A stretch of DNA of 8,453 bases from Burkholderiales bacterium (GTDB lineage: Bacteria > Pseudomonadota > Gammaproteobacteria > Burkholderiales > Burkholderiaceae_C): contig SXSX01000118.1 of assembly GCA_005793295.1 (NCBI GenBank), positions 1-8,453 on the forward strand. The letters are read 5' to 3'. Shown one piece after another: positions 1-6,496 of this stretch (its first letter is position 1; every line of letters starts with the position of its first letter). The notes below the pieces were generated by a model, which made no database searches, was not told the DNA's origin, and saw only the letters and a list, made by a program, of their open reading frames with translations. Both the position numbers and the translations under genes were made by a program.

Positions 1-227
1 ATGAAGCCGAAGCCGCCCGCTGGTGCAAACTTAATATGAAGAAACCCATTGTTGGCTTTATCGCGGGCGTCACCGCCCCCGCAGGCAAGCGCATGGGCCA
101 CGCAGGCGCTTTGATTTCTGGCGGCGCAGACACGGCTGATGCAAAGCTGGCGGTGATGGAAGAGTGCGGTTTCAAAGTCACACGCAACCCATCGGAAATG
201 GCGAAATTGTTAAAAGCAATGTTGTAA
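1..227 (+). CDS. sucD: Succinate–CoA ligase (ADP-forming) subunit alpha, C-terminal part
   Basis: This is the last 74 codons of an open frame entering from the left edge (first complete codon at base 3, TAA at 225–227). The segment GFIAGVTAPAGKRMGHAGAL and the following ISGG..TAD are the strongly conserved C-terminal part of succinyl-CoA synthetase alpha. This subunit forms the CoA-binding/phosphohistidine half of the TCA-cycle enzyme that interconverts succinyl-CoA and succinate with nucleotide phosphorylation in the cytoplasm. The histidine of MGHAGA (codon 99–101) matches the phosphorylated active-site His246 of the E. coli protein, counted back from the C-terminus. The ATG at 36 is internal; homologous sequence (EAEAARWCKLN) precedes it. 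sucC is expected just outside the window, and a terminator follows at 290–329, so this is the promoter-distal gene of its operon. Confidence 0.96.
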   Translation, partial: EAEAARWCKLNMKKPIVGFIAGVTAPAGKRMGHAGALISGGADTADAKLAVMEECGFKVTRNPSEMAKLLKAML

Positions 228-289
228 ATACAATAGCAACTCCCAAGCCGATCAAGTCAAGGCCTCAAAAACTTGTCCGATAGGCCATG

Positions 290-329
290 AAAGTGCCTTG
301 ACATTCCGCTGGGGCACTTTTCTTTTTTT
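290..329 (+). terminator. Rho-independent terminator of the sucD operon
   Basis: AAAGTGCC (290–297) can pair perfectly with GGCACTTT (313–320), giving an 8-bp stem with a 15-nt loop, and is followed by a T-rich tract (TTCTTTTTTT region, 318–329). It lies 62 bp after the sucD stop. The in-frame TTG at 298 that would lengthen terC sits inside the loop of this hairpin, which argues against it as a start. Confidence 0.78.
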
Positions 330-333
330 GATT

Positions 334-341
334 GAGGCAGG
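334..341 (+). promoter_or_regulatory. Ribosome binding site pointing to an ATT start for terC
   Basis: GAGGCAGG is a purine-rich Shine-Dalgarno-like stretch ending 7 nt before ATT at 349–351. No ATG, GTG or TTG in the terC frame lies at a suitable distance downstream: TTG 328 precedes it, and GTG 370 is 28 nt away. It therefore supports ATT at 349 as the initiator. Confidence 0.45.
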
Positions 342-348
342 TACGCGC

Positions 349-1029
349 ATTGAACTCTTACAAAGCACGGTGTTTTGGATCGGTTTATTGAAGATCATTT
401 GGATCAACATCATCCTTTCCGGCGACAACGCCGTCGTAATCGCTTTGGCTGCTCGCTCTTTGCCGCATTCGCAACAGAAAAAGGCGGTTTTATTTGGTTC
501 TGGTGCGGCGGTCGCAATGCGCATTGGTCTCACGGTGGTTGCCGTCAAGTTGCTTGAAATGCCCTACTTACAAATCATCGGTGGCGTTTTGCTCCTGTGG
601 ATTGGCGTACAACTCTTAAGTGAGGACGAGGGCGAAGAGGGAGAAGGCAAACACCACGGCTCACTGATGGCCGCCATCCGAACCATTTTGATTGCGGATC
701 TGGTCATGAGTTTGGATAACGTCATTGCCGTTGCTGCTGCGGCTAAAGGCAGCATGGTTTTGTTGGTTCTAGGATTGGCCATCAGTATTCCCTTGGTCAT
801 TTTTGGCAGCACCTTGATGATTCGACTGATGGAACGCTATCCTTTTATTGTCACGCTTGGCGCGGCTTTAATTGGCTGGGTAGCTGGAGAAACCATTAGT
901 AACGATACTGCTTTACACGAATTTGTACTGAGCAACGCTTGGGTCCACAGTGCCGGGCCCGTTGTGGGAGCCGCCTTGGTGCTTGGTTTGGGAACCTGGC
1001 TTCAAAAAAGATCACTCTCAAATGAATAG
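349..1029 (+). CDS. TerC family integral membrane protein (YjbE type), probable manganese/metal exporter
   Basis: The predicted protein has 226 residues if it starts at ATT 349. It consists of several hydrophobic helices with two related intramembrane motifs, LSGDNAVVIALAA (about 23–35) and MSLDNVIAVAAAA (about 120–132). Each carries the Asp-Asn pair typical of the TerC superfamily (Pfam TerC), here D26 and D123. An acidic, His-containing cytoplasmic or periplasmic loop (SEDEGEEGEGKHH, 91–103) separates the two halves. Members of this family (YjbE, YkoY, Alx) are linked to Mn2+ efflux or metalation of exported enzymes; that role is inferred here. Start choice: family proteins usually begin M-E-L/F immediately before this helix, and here the matching residue is ATT-Glu-Leu-Leu-Gln behind a plausible SD. 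The longer TTG 298 start lies in the upstream terminator, and GTG 370 would cut into the first helix. The yybP-ykoY riboswitch often found before Mn-linked TerC genes is not evident. Confidence 0.87.
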   Translation: MELLQSTVFWIGLLKIIWINIILSGDNAVVIALAARSLPHSQQKKAVLFGSGAAVAMRIGLTVVAVKLLEMPYLQIIGGVLLLWIGVQLLSEDEGEEGEGKHHGSLMAAIRTILIADLVMSLDNVIAVAAAAKGSMVLLVLGLAISIPLVIFGSTLMIRLMERYPFIVTLGAALIGWVAGETISNDTALHEFVLSNAWVHSAGPVVGAALVLGLGTWLQKRSLSNE

Positions 1030-1075
1030 CATAGAGAATATTGCGGTGTGATACCGTTAGGCTCTTATTAAAAGT

Positions 1076-1080
1076 GGAGG
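1076..1080 (+). promoter_or_regulatory. Strong Shine-Dalgarno site deciding the pilin start
   Basis: GGAGG lies 5 nt before ATG 1086. It selects ATG 1086 over the in-frame TTG at 1041, and gives the short basic leader expected for a type IV prepilin. Confidence 0.75.
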
Positions 1081-1085
1081 TGTGT

Positions 1086-1562
1086 ATGAAGCGCTCTGTA
1101 CAAAAGGGGTTCACCCTGATTGAGTTAATGATCGTGGTTGCGATCATCGGCATCTTGGCAGCCATCGCCCTGCCACGTTACCAAGACTACACCGCAAGAG
1201 CCCAAGTGACTGGGGCGCTTGCAGAAATCACCGCAGGTAAAACGCCCATCGAAGAAAAAATGGCGGTGGGCTTAGCTGCGGCTATTCAATCCTCAGGTGA
1301 CTCGGCGGGGACAGGTGCTGCCCAACTTAACTTGCCTGACAACACTTCCCGCTGCACATATTTGGTAGCGAATGCAAAAATGGATGGATCCGCTGGGGTT
1401 CTCTGCACCTTGGCGGGTACGCCCCAAATTAACGGCAAGTTAATTCTCCTTAAACGCAACGCTGGCACCACAGGCGATTGGGTCTGTTCATCAGATGCAG
1501 CCCAAAAACTCCTTCCTACTGGTTGCACCAATGCAGCAACGGGCGACGTCAAATTACCCTAA
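1086..1562 (+). CDS. pilA: Type IV pilin (prepilin, PilA/PilE-like)
   Basis: The protein has 158 residues with a classic prepilin signature: an 8-residue basic leader MKRSVQKG, then F9-TLIELMIVVAIIGILAA. This predicts cleavage and N-methylation by PilD after Gly8. Glu13 is Glu5 of the mature pilin, the residue used in subunit assembly. After the hydrophobic stalk come RYQDYTARAQ and a globular head with four cysteines (C90, C107, C134, C147), likely two disulfides. The C134–C147 pair forms the D-region loop as in Neisseria-type pilins. The Gly/Ser/Thr/Ala-rich segment around 65–80 is a possible glycosylation region, by analogy only. The gene is followed directly by a PglL-type transferase, so this pilin is the likely glycosylation substrate. 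It is more probably a major-pilin-like protein than a minor pseudopilin, given its size and disulfide pattern. Other pilus genes (pilB, C, D, M–Q) are not in the window. No convincing sigma-54 promoter was found upstream. Confidence 0.93.
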   Translation: MKRSVQKGFTLIELMIVVAIIGILAAIALPRYQDYTARAQVTGALAEITAGKTPIEEKMAVGLAAAIQSSGDSAGTGAAQLNLPDNTSRCTYLVANAKMDGSAGVLCTLAGTPQINGKLILLKRNAGTTGDWVCSSDAAQKLLPTGCTNAATGDVKLP

Positions 1563-3001
1563 TCGCCTCACTTCTATTTGCCCTGCCTTGGCTTAACCCG
1601 TTTGCAGCCGGGCCCACGCCAGCGGTCAGCCCTTGGTTATTTAGCTGGGCGTGCGCCTCCGGAGTTTTGCTTTGGTGGTGCTTTGTTCCGCACCTTCAAC
1701 GCAACGACAAACTCACCAACGCGGCCAACTATGCGTGGCTTGGCGCGGCAGTTATCAGCGCCGTCCTCGGCTTTCTTCAGTTTTTCAACCTTGAAGGTCC
1801 GTTTTCGCCTTTGGTAAACCAAACCGGACTGGGTGAAGCGTTCGGTAATCTGCGTCAACGCAACCAATATGCAACGCTGTGTGCTATCGGTTTAGCAGTC
1901 TTGGGAACCATGGCTACGTCCCGCCACTGGGTGCGTGCACGCCCATTCACCGCAGTGGCTGCCGCCCTCTTAGGAGCAGCCATGGCTATGAGCGGTTCTC
2001 GCACGGGCTTACTAGAGCTTGCGTTCTTACTCATACTGGCTTGGCGCTGGCGCGGGGCCCGGGTCTGGACGCTGGCTATCGCATTGGTGGCGTATGGCAT
2101 CGCTGCGCACTACTTCCCTCGCTGGGCGGATATCGATATCTCTGTTTTTGCGCGTTTACATGACACCAGCGAGATGTGTGCCAGCCGCTTAAGTCTGTGG
2201 GGCAATGTGTTGCAGCTTATTGCCCAAAAGCCATTTTTGGGTTGGGGTTGGGGCGAGTTGGACTATGCGCACTTCATGACGCTCTACGCCAACCCGCCGT
2301 TTACGGGCTTGCGCTTTTGTGCTGTCTTGGACAACGCACACAACCTGCCTTTACAGCTCGCCGTTGAACTCGGTATCCCAATCGCTTTGGCCGCTTGCTA
2401 TGGACTTTTTGTTTGGATCCGGCGCAAAACGCCTTGGCAAGAACTTGATTCGAACCGGCGGATCGCCTGGTCTATTCTTGGCGTGATCGGTATTCACAGC
2501 CTTTTGGAATACCCCTTGTGGTACGGTCCTTTTCAAATCGCCGTGCTGATGTCACTTTGGATGTTACGTAGTCCTAAGCCCGTCCCAGATAAAGCCAATC
2601 GCCTGCATGTGGTGCTCGTGGCTTTCAGTGGCATCGCCATGGCAGCTATCGTTGGCTTTTCCTCTTGGAGTTACTGGCGTGTGAGCCAACTCTACATCGA
2701 ACCAGAAGCGCGCGCCACGGCTTACCGCACCAACACCTTAGAAAAAATCAAAGACACTGTGTTGTTTCAAAACCAAGTGCGTTTTGCACAACTGGCCATC
2801 ACGCCTTTAGACACAGAGAACGCCCAAGAGATGTTTGCATTGTCGCAAACGGTTCTTCACTTCTCCCCCGAACCCCTGGTGATCATCAAAACCATCGAAA
2901 GCGCCAAGCTCTTGGGCCACAAAGACGATGTGCTTTTGTACTCACGTCGGTTTGAAGCGGCTTTTCCGCTCGAATATGCGGCGTGGTCTCAGGGCCGTTG
3001 A
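1523..3001 (+). CDS. pglL: PglL-type pilin O-oligosaccharyltransferase (Wzy/O-antigen ligase superfamily)
   Basis: A polytopic membrane protein of 492 residues if TTG 1523 is used (numbers below follow that start). It begins with a first helix ending FALPWLNPF (about 18–26), characteristic of betaproteobacterial PglL. GNLRQRNQYATL (108–119), GSRTGLLEL (158–166), FLGWGWGELDYAHF (238–251) and DNAHNLPLQLAVELGI (270–285) are Wzy_C-type motifs. His273 of NAHN is probably equivalent to the essential histidine of neisserial PglL. HSLLEYPLW (325–333) follows, and the C-terminal ~130 residues fit a Wzy_C_2 domain. The family moves lipid-linked glycans onto pilin Ser/Thr in the periplasm. The upstream pilin is the obvious acceptor. 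Start: no ATG or GTG exists between the open-frame limit and the first helix. Candidates are TTG 1478, TTG 1523, ATT 1553, or ATC 1562 overlapping the pilin TAA; none has a clear SD. Translational coupling to the pilin is likely. Its 3' end overlaps the convergent ybaK-like gene by 13 bp. Confidence 0.88.
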   Translation: MHQCSNGRRQITLIASLLFALPWLNPFAAGPTPAVSPWLFSWACASGVLLWWCFVPHLQRNDKLTNAANYAWLGAAVISAVLGFLQFFNLEGPFSPLVNQTGLGEAFGNLRQRNQYATLCAIGLAVLGTMATSRHWVRARPFTAVAAALLGAAMAMSGSRTGLLELAFLLILAWRWRGARVWTLAIALVAYGIAAHYFPRWADIDISVFARLHDTSEMCASRLSLWGNVLQLIAQKPFLGWGWGELDYAHFMTLYANPPFTGLRFCAVLDNAHNLPLQLAVELGIPIALAACYGLFVWIRRKTPWQELDSNRRIAWSILGVIGIHSLLEYPLWYGPFQIAVLMSLWMLRSPKPVPDKANRLHVVLVAFSGIAMAAIVGFSSWSYWRVSQLYIEPEARATAYRTNTLEKIKDTVLFQNQVRFAQLAITPLDTENAQEMFALSQTVLHFSPEPLVIIKTIESAKLLGHKDDVLLYSRRFEAAFPLEYAAWSQGR

Positions 3002-3453
3002 CACACATCCACCCATACCCCTTGTGTCAGCTCTGCCAATAACTGAACGCTTATGCGCACGGCGGTGTTGACGGAGCCCGCTGCCGGCAAGACCTCATCA
3101 AAGTCTTTTAGCGATTGATCTAAAAATACGGGCAACGGCGTCGCTAAACCAAAAGGACAAACGCCGCCAACGGGGTGACCGGTTAAGGTCTCCACTTCAC
3201 TTAAGGCCAGCATCTTGCCCTTGCCAAAAGCCGCTTTAAATTTTTGGTTTTCAATGCGCGCATCTCCACTGGCAACCAACAAAACGTCACGCCCATCGCC
3301 CAGTCGAAAAGCCAGAGTTTTAGCTATACGTCCGGGTTCAACACCATGCGCAGCCGCGGCCAGTGCCACAGTGGATGTATTGGCTTCTAGCTCCATAATT
3401 TTGAAAGCCAGACCTTTGTCTTTAAAAAACTGGCGGACCGATTGCAAACTCAC
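2989..3453 (-). CDS. YbaK/EbsC family aminoacyl-tRNA deacylase (prolyl-tRNA editing domain)
   Basis: The protein has 154 residues, the usual size of a stand-alone YbaK/INS domain (Pfam tRNA_edit). IAKTLAFRL (about 43–51) supplies Lys45, in the place of the family's catalytic lysine. KFKAAFGKGKMLALSEVETLTGHP follows, and GHPVGGVCPFGL (92–103) is the hallmark substrate-loop motif of this family. The closing strands AAGSVNTAVRIS complete the fold. Members hydrolyse mischarged tRNA (Cys-tRNAPro, Ala-tRNAPro and others) in trans. The exact specificity (YbaK versus a ProXp subtype) cannot be read here. The start is GTG at 3451–3453 with GGAAG 7 nt upstream. It lies 15 bp after the upstream hydrolase on the same strand, so the two are probably cotranscribed. 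The last 13 bp overlap the end of convergent pglL. Confidence 0.9.
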   Translation of the reverse strand: MSLQSVRQFFKDKGLAFKIMELEANTSTVALAAAAHGVEPGRIAKTLAFRLGDGRDVLLVASGDARIENQKFKAAFGKGKMLALSEVETLTGHPVGGVCPFGLATPLPVFLDQSLKDFDEVLPAAGSVNTAVRISVQLLAELTQGVWVDVCQRP

Positions 3454-3460
3454 GCTTCGA

Positions 3461-3465
3461 CTTCC
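3461..3465 (-). promoter_or_regulatory. Ribosome binding site for the GTG start of the ybaK-like gene
   Basis: On the − strand GGAAG lies 7 nt before GTG 3453, and it overlaps the intergenic gap after the upstream TGA at 3469–3471. It supports GTG as initiator. Confidence 0.55.
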
Positions 3466-3468
3466 AAC

Positions 3469-4107
3469 TCAAGTACCACCGACATAGGGATTGGTTTTTC
3501 GCTCCCGCCCGAAGGTGCTTTCGGGGCCGTGACCAGGGATAAAAACGGTGGCATCGCCCATTGGCCAAAGCCGCTGTGTGATGCTGTCGATCAAGTCTTG
3601 GTGGTTGCCTTGGGGGAAATCTGTGCGGCCGATGCTGCCTGCAAACAAGACATCGCCTACAAAGGCGCGTCCTATGTCAGGAGAATAAAACACCACGTGA
3701 CCGGGCGTGTGACCCGGGCAATGGCGCACCTGAAAGGTGTAAGCACCTAAAGTTACCGTGTCTCCATCGTGAAGCCAACGCGTGGGTTTAAACGGCCGTG
3801 CCGGCGGGAATCCATAGCTCGCCGCGGCCACAGCCAAGCCATCAATCCAAAATTGATCGCCTGTATGCGGGCCGATGATGGGCAGGTGCAGGCGTTCGGC
3901 CAAGTCTGCGGTTGCGCCGGCATGGTCTAGGTGGCCGTGGGTGATCCAAATTTGTTCTAAGTTCACCTTAAATTTCGCCATCGTGTCTAGCAACAGATCA
4001 AGGTCACCGCCGGGATCAATGATGGCGGCTTGGCGTGTTTCGTCACACCAAACGAGAGAACAGTTCTGTTGAAACGCGGTAACGGGAATAGTTTGGTATT
4101 GCAGCAT
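3469..4107 (-). CDS. gloC: MBL-fold metallo-hydrolase, YcbL/GloC (type II glyoxalase II) type
   Basis: The protein has 212 residues, close to E. coli YcbL/GloC. It shows the full metallo-beta-lactamase ligand set: THGHLDH (H57, H59, D61, H62), PGHTPGH (H133), GDVLF with bridging D152, and PGHG (H193). The segment FAGSIGRTDFPQGN (155–168) and the C-terminal GPESTFGRERKTNPY are typical of the YcbL-like subgroup. Members bind Zn/Fe and hydrolyse S-lactoylglutathione or related thioesters; activity on other thioesters is possible. The ATG at 4105–4107 gives MLQYQTIPVTAFQQN, the customary N-terminus. Upstream in-frame starts (ATG 4170, TTG 4179) add about 22–24 residues without family resemblance and would abut the divergent MFS start. 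No strong SD precedes ATG 4107. It is likely first in an operon with the ybaK-like gene, with its promoter in the 71-bp divergent gap 4108–4178. Confidence 0.88.
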   Translation of the reverse strand: MLQYQTIPVTAFQQNCSLVWCDETRQAAIIDPGGDLDLLLDTMAKFKVNLEQIWITHGHLDHAGATADLAERLHLPIIGPHTGDQFWIDGLAVAAASYGFPPARPFKPTRWLHDGDTVTLGAYTFQVRHCPGHTPGHVVFYSPDIGRAFVGDVLFAGSIGRTDFPQGNHQDLIDSITQRLWPMGDATVFIPGHGPESTFGRERKTNPYVGGT

Positions 4108-4178
4108 GGCAATAAGTGTCGCATACCCGATGCTGCCGGTGCGTTTATCGCCGAAAATACACGCTTTCATTGGACCCA

Positions 4179-5381
4179 ATGACCCAACCCCTACCCGCTC
4201 CTAATGCCCAGCGCTTTGCCATGATTGGCGGAGTCGAGTCATTTGCGCGAGGCACCACCGTCTCAGTGTTTCCGTTGGTGATGTACCACGCCTGGGGCAG
4301 TGCGGCAGTCGTTTCCCAAATCTACTTTGTGGTGGGTTTGGTGTCTTTGCTTACGGCGCTTATGGTGCCGTTGCTGACGCGTGTGTTTACCCGCAGGCCT
4401 ATTTATATTTTTTCAGTTGTTTTGTACTTGGTCGGAGCAAGTTTTGGAACTTTGGGCGGTAAGTTTGCAACCGCTGCGCTGCTTTGCAGCGTGATTGCAG
4501 CGGCAATATCTTTCGTTTGCTTCAACGCCTACGTTTTGGACAACCTTGAAAAATCGGAGTTCGGTCGATTGGAGACCTTGCGCCTTTTTTACAGTGGCAT
4601 GGGGTGGGTGGTGGGTCCTGTGATGGGGGTGTGGCTGATGTCTCGGTGGGAGGGCGCCCCCTTTGTGATGGTGGTCGTGGCGGCCCTTGTGATGCTTATT
4701 TTGATTCTGCGAACGCCCTTAGGCCGGGGCAAGGCGATTATTCAAAGTCCTGGGCGCTCGTCCAACCCTTATGCGCATGTGCGCCGTTTTTTTTCGCAAC
4801 CCCGCCTCGTAACTGCGTGGTTGATTCCATTGGCACGCTCTTGCGGTTGGTGGTTTTATTTTGTTTATATCGGTATTTTTGCTGTTGAGCAGGGCTTGGG
4901 TAATCAAGTCGGCGGTATTGCTGCGTCGGTGGCGAACATGGGTTTGTTTTTAACACCCTTGATGCTGCAATGGATGCAGCGGCACTCGGTTCGCATGGCC
5001 GTTCGGGCTGGATTCTTTTTCGGCGGCTTGTGTTTTCTTGGCGCCGCTTTGTTGTCGGTCTTGCCATGGGTGACCGTGGCGGTTTTGATTTTAGGAACGT
5101 ATTTTTTGGTGTTGCTAGATACGTGTGGCGCTTTGCCCTTCATGATGGCAGTCAAACCATCCGAGCGCACGGAGATGTCCGCGGTCTATTCCAGCTTCAG
5201 AGATGCCTCTGGGATTATTTCACCCGCAATTGCCTGGTTGGTGCTCCAATACTTCCCAGTAGCTGGCGTTTTTGCGGCCTCAGGATTGGTCCTGATGGCC
5301 GCTTGGATAGTCTCCGCTCGCCTACACCCCCAACTCGGCGTTCCTGGCGCCTCTCGCATCCGCAACCCCCATAACGCTTAA
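4179..5381 (+). CDS. MFS transporter, substrate unknown
   Basis: The protein has 400 residues and roughly twelve hydrophobic helices in two halves. They are split by a basic loop (about 180–210, RTPLGRGK…SNPYAHVRRFF), as in the Major Facilitator Superfamily. RVFTRRPIYIF (69–79) occupies the place of the loop 2–3 basic motif, but the canonical GXXXDRXGRR is not intact. NAYVLDNLEKSEFGRLETLRLFYSGMGWVVGP (116–147) and SSFRDASGIISPAIAWL (338–354) look like paired helix 4/5 and 10/11 segments of an exporter-like MFS. The substrate cannot be told. Start ATG 4179 (MTQPLPAPNAQRFAMIGGVES) is chosen over upstream codons that would overlap the divergent hydrolase gene; only a weak GGA precedes it. It ends 11 bp before the DAHP synthase gene, so cotranscription is plausible, which could hint at aromatic-compound export, but this is speculative. 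Confidence 0.85.
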   Translation: MTQPLPAPNAQRFAMIGGVESFARGTTVSVFPLVMYHAWGSAAVVSQIYFVVGLVSLLTALMVPLLTRVFTRRPIYIFSVVLYLVGASFGTLGGKFATAALLCSVIAAAISFVCFNAYVLDNLEKSEFGRLETLRLFYSGMGWVVGPVMGVWLMSRWEGAPFVMVVVAALVMLILILRTPLGRGKAIIQSPGRSSNPYAHVRRFFSQPRLVTAWLIPLARSCGWWFYFVYIGIFAVEQGLGNQVGGIAASVANMGLFLTPLMLQWMQRHSVRMAVRAGFFFGGLCFLGAALLSVLPWVTVAVLILGTYFLVLLDTCGALPFMMAVKPSERTEMSAVYSSFRDASGIISPAIAWLVLQYFPVAGVFAASGLVLMAAWIVSARLHPQLGVPGASRIRNPHNA

Positions 5382-5392
5382 CTTTTACACGT

Positions 5393-6469
5393 ATGCCCCA
5401 TTCTCAAGAACTCAGCCCCACCAACGACACGCGCATTCGCGCGGTTCGCCCTTTAACCACGCCCGCGCTATTACAAGAAAAGCTCCCTGCACGTGATGCC
5501 GTTTTAGCGACGGTTCTTCAAAGCCGCGAAGCGATTTCAAACGTTTTGCATGGGCGCGATGACCGCTTGGTGGTGGTGGTGGGTCCATGCTCTATTCATG
5601 ACCATGACCAAGCCATGGCCTATGCGCGGCTTTTGAAAGTCCAGGCGGATGCTTTAAAAGAAGACCTGGTTATTGTCATGCGCACGTATTTCGAAAAACC
5701 CCGGACTACCGTGGGCTGGAAAGGCTATATCAACGATCCGCATTTAGATGGAAGCTTCTCTATCAACGAAGGCTTAGAGCTCGCCCGCGCCTTGTTGCTA
5801 GATGTTTTGGGCTTAGGTTTGGCCGTCGGTACAGAATTTTTAGATTTACTTAGCCCCCAATTTATCAGCGACCTCGTGAGTTGGGGCGCTATAGGTGCGC
5901 GAACCACAGAAAGCCAAAGCCACCGCCAGCTCGCTTCCGGTTTGAGCTGCCCAGTGGGTTTTAAAAATGGCACCGACGGGGGTGTGAAGATTGCCAGTGA
6001 TGCCATTTTGGCAGCGCAATCGGTTCACGCTTTTATGGGTATGACCCAAATGGGCCAAGCGGCTATTTTCGAAACAACGGGCAATGACAACTGTCACGTT
6101 ATTTTGCGCGGAGGCAAAGTCCCAAATTACAGCGCAGCCGACGTAAATGCCGCATGCAACTTGTTAAAAGGCGCTGGGTTGACTGAGCAGGTGATGGTGG
6201 ATGTGTCACACGCAAATAGCAGCAAAGACCATTTACGGCAAATGACCGCTTGCAAAGACGTAGCGGAGCAAGTTTCCCTGGGGGAGCGCCGCATCATGGG
6301 CGTCATGATCGAGAGTCACTTGCATGAGGGTCGCCAAGACTTGATCCCGGGGGTTTCCTTGCGCTCAGGCGTGTCGGTCACCGATGCGTGTATCAGTTTT
6401 GAGCAAACCATTCCGCTGCTTGGTTCTCTTGCTCAGGCGGTAAGGGCAAGGCGCGAACTAAAACGCTAA
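5393..6469 (+). CDS. aroG: 3-deoxy-7-phosphoheptulonate (DAHP) synthase, class I (AroFGH type)
   Basis: The protein has 358 residues, the standard length for AroF/G/H. It condenses phosphoenolpyruvate with erythrose 4-phosphate, the first step of the shikimate pathway, in the cytoplasm. Metal ligands of E. coli AroG (C61, H268, E302, D326) all have counterparts: C66 in GPCSIHD, H273 in VSHANSS, E307 in MIESHLHEG and D331 in VTDACIS. The PEP/phosphate-binding residues are also present: R97 with KPRTTVGWKG (102–111), R170 in GARTTESQ, K191 in GFKNGTDGG and R239 in ILRGGK. The N-terminal NDTRIRAVRPL is the usual effector-arm beginning. Which amino acid (Phe, Tyr or Trp) inhibits it cannot be decided by eye; the symbol is the generic one for this type. 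The start ATG 5393 fits the family, but its SD is weak or absent, so coupling to the MFS gene 11 bp upstream is possible. A hairpin follows the stop. Confidence 0.95.
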   Translation: MPHSQELSPTNDTRIRAVRPLTTPALLQEKLPARDAVLATVLQSREAISNVLHGRDDRLVVVVGPCSIHDHDQAMAYARLLKVQADALKEDLVIVMRTYFEKPRTTVGWKGYINDPHLDGSFSINEGLELARALLLDVLGLGLAVGTEFLDLLSPQFISDLVSWGAIGARTTESQSHRQLASGLSCPVGFKNGTDGGVKIASDAILAAQSVHAFMGMTQMGQAAIFETTGNDNCHVILRGGKVPNYSAADVNAACNLLKGAGLTEQVMVDVSHANSSKDHLRQMTACKDVAEQVSLGERRIMGVMIESHLHEGRQDLIPGVSLRSGVSVTDACISFEQTIPLLGSLAQAVRARRELKR

Positions 6470-6496
6470 TTAAAGCGCTAACGCTTTTGCTTAATT
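6468..6496. terminator. Hairpin between convergent aroG and infA, possible bidirectional terminator
   Basis: AAAGCG (6472–6477) pairs with CGCTTT (6482–6487) around a CTAA loop. An outer AATTAA (6468–6473) / TTAATT (6491–6496) pairing is an alternative extension. The arrangement overlaps both the aroG stop and the infA stop. On the + strand the stem is followed by T and TTAATT rather than a long T run, so it is only a moderate terminator. Confidence 0.45.

Noticed and set aside
298..348. Extension of the terC frame to TTG 298
   Set aside because: The codon is in the loop of the sucD terminator hairpin and the added residues do not resemble the family N-terminus.
1041..1070. Sigma-70-like promoter TTGCGG (1041) / TTATTA (1065) before the pilin
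   Set aside because: Transcription would begin inside or after the SD GGAGG, leaving no usable leader; the hexamers are also weak.
1041..1085. Longer pilin start at TTG 1041
   Set aside because: ATG 1086 has GGAGG at 5 nt and gives the expected short prepilin leader; the extension would put 15 odd residues in front.
3442..3750. + strand 102-codon frame opposite the GloC/YbaK-like genes
   Set aside because: It is antisense to two clearly recognisable proteins and shows no family features of its own.
4108..4179. N-terminal extension of the GloC-like hydrolase to ATG 4170 or TTG 4179
   Set aside because: The standard family start MLQYQTIPVT is at 4107, and the extension would collide with the divergent MFS start.
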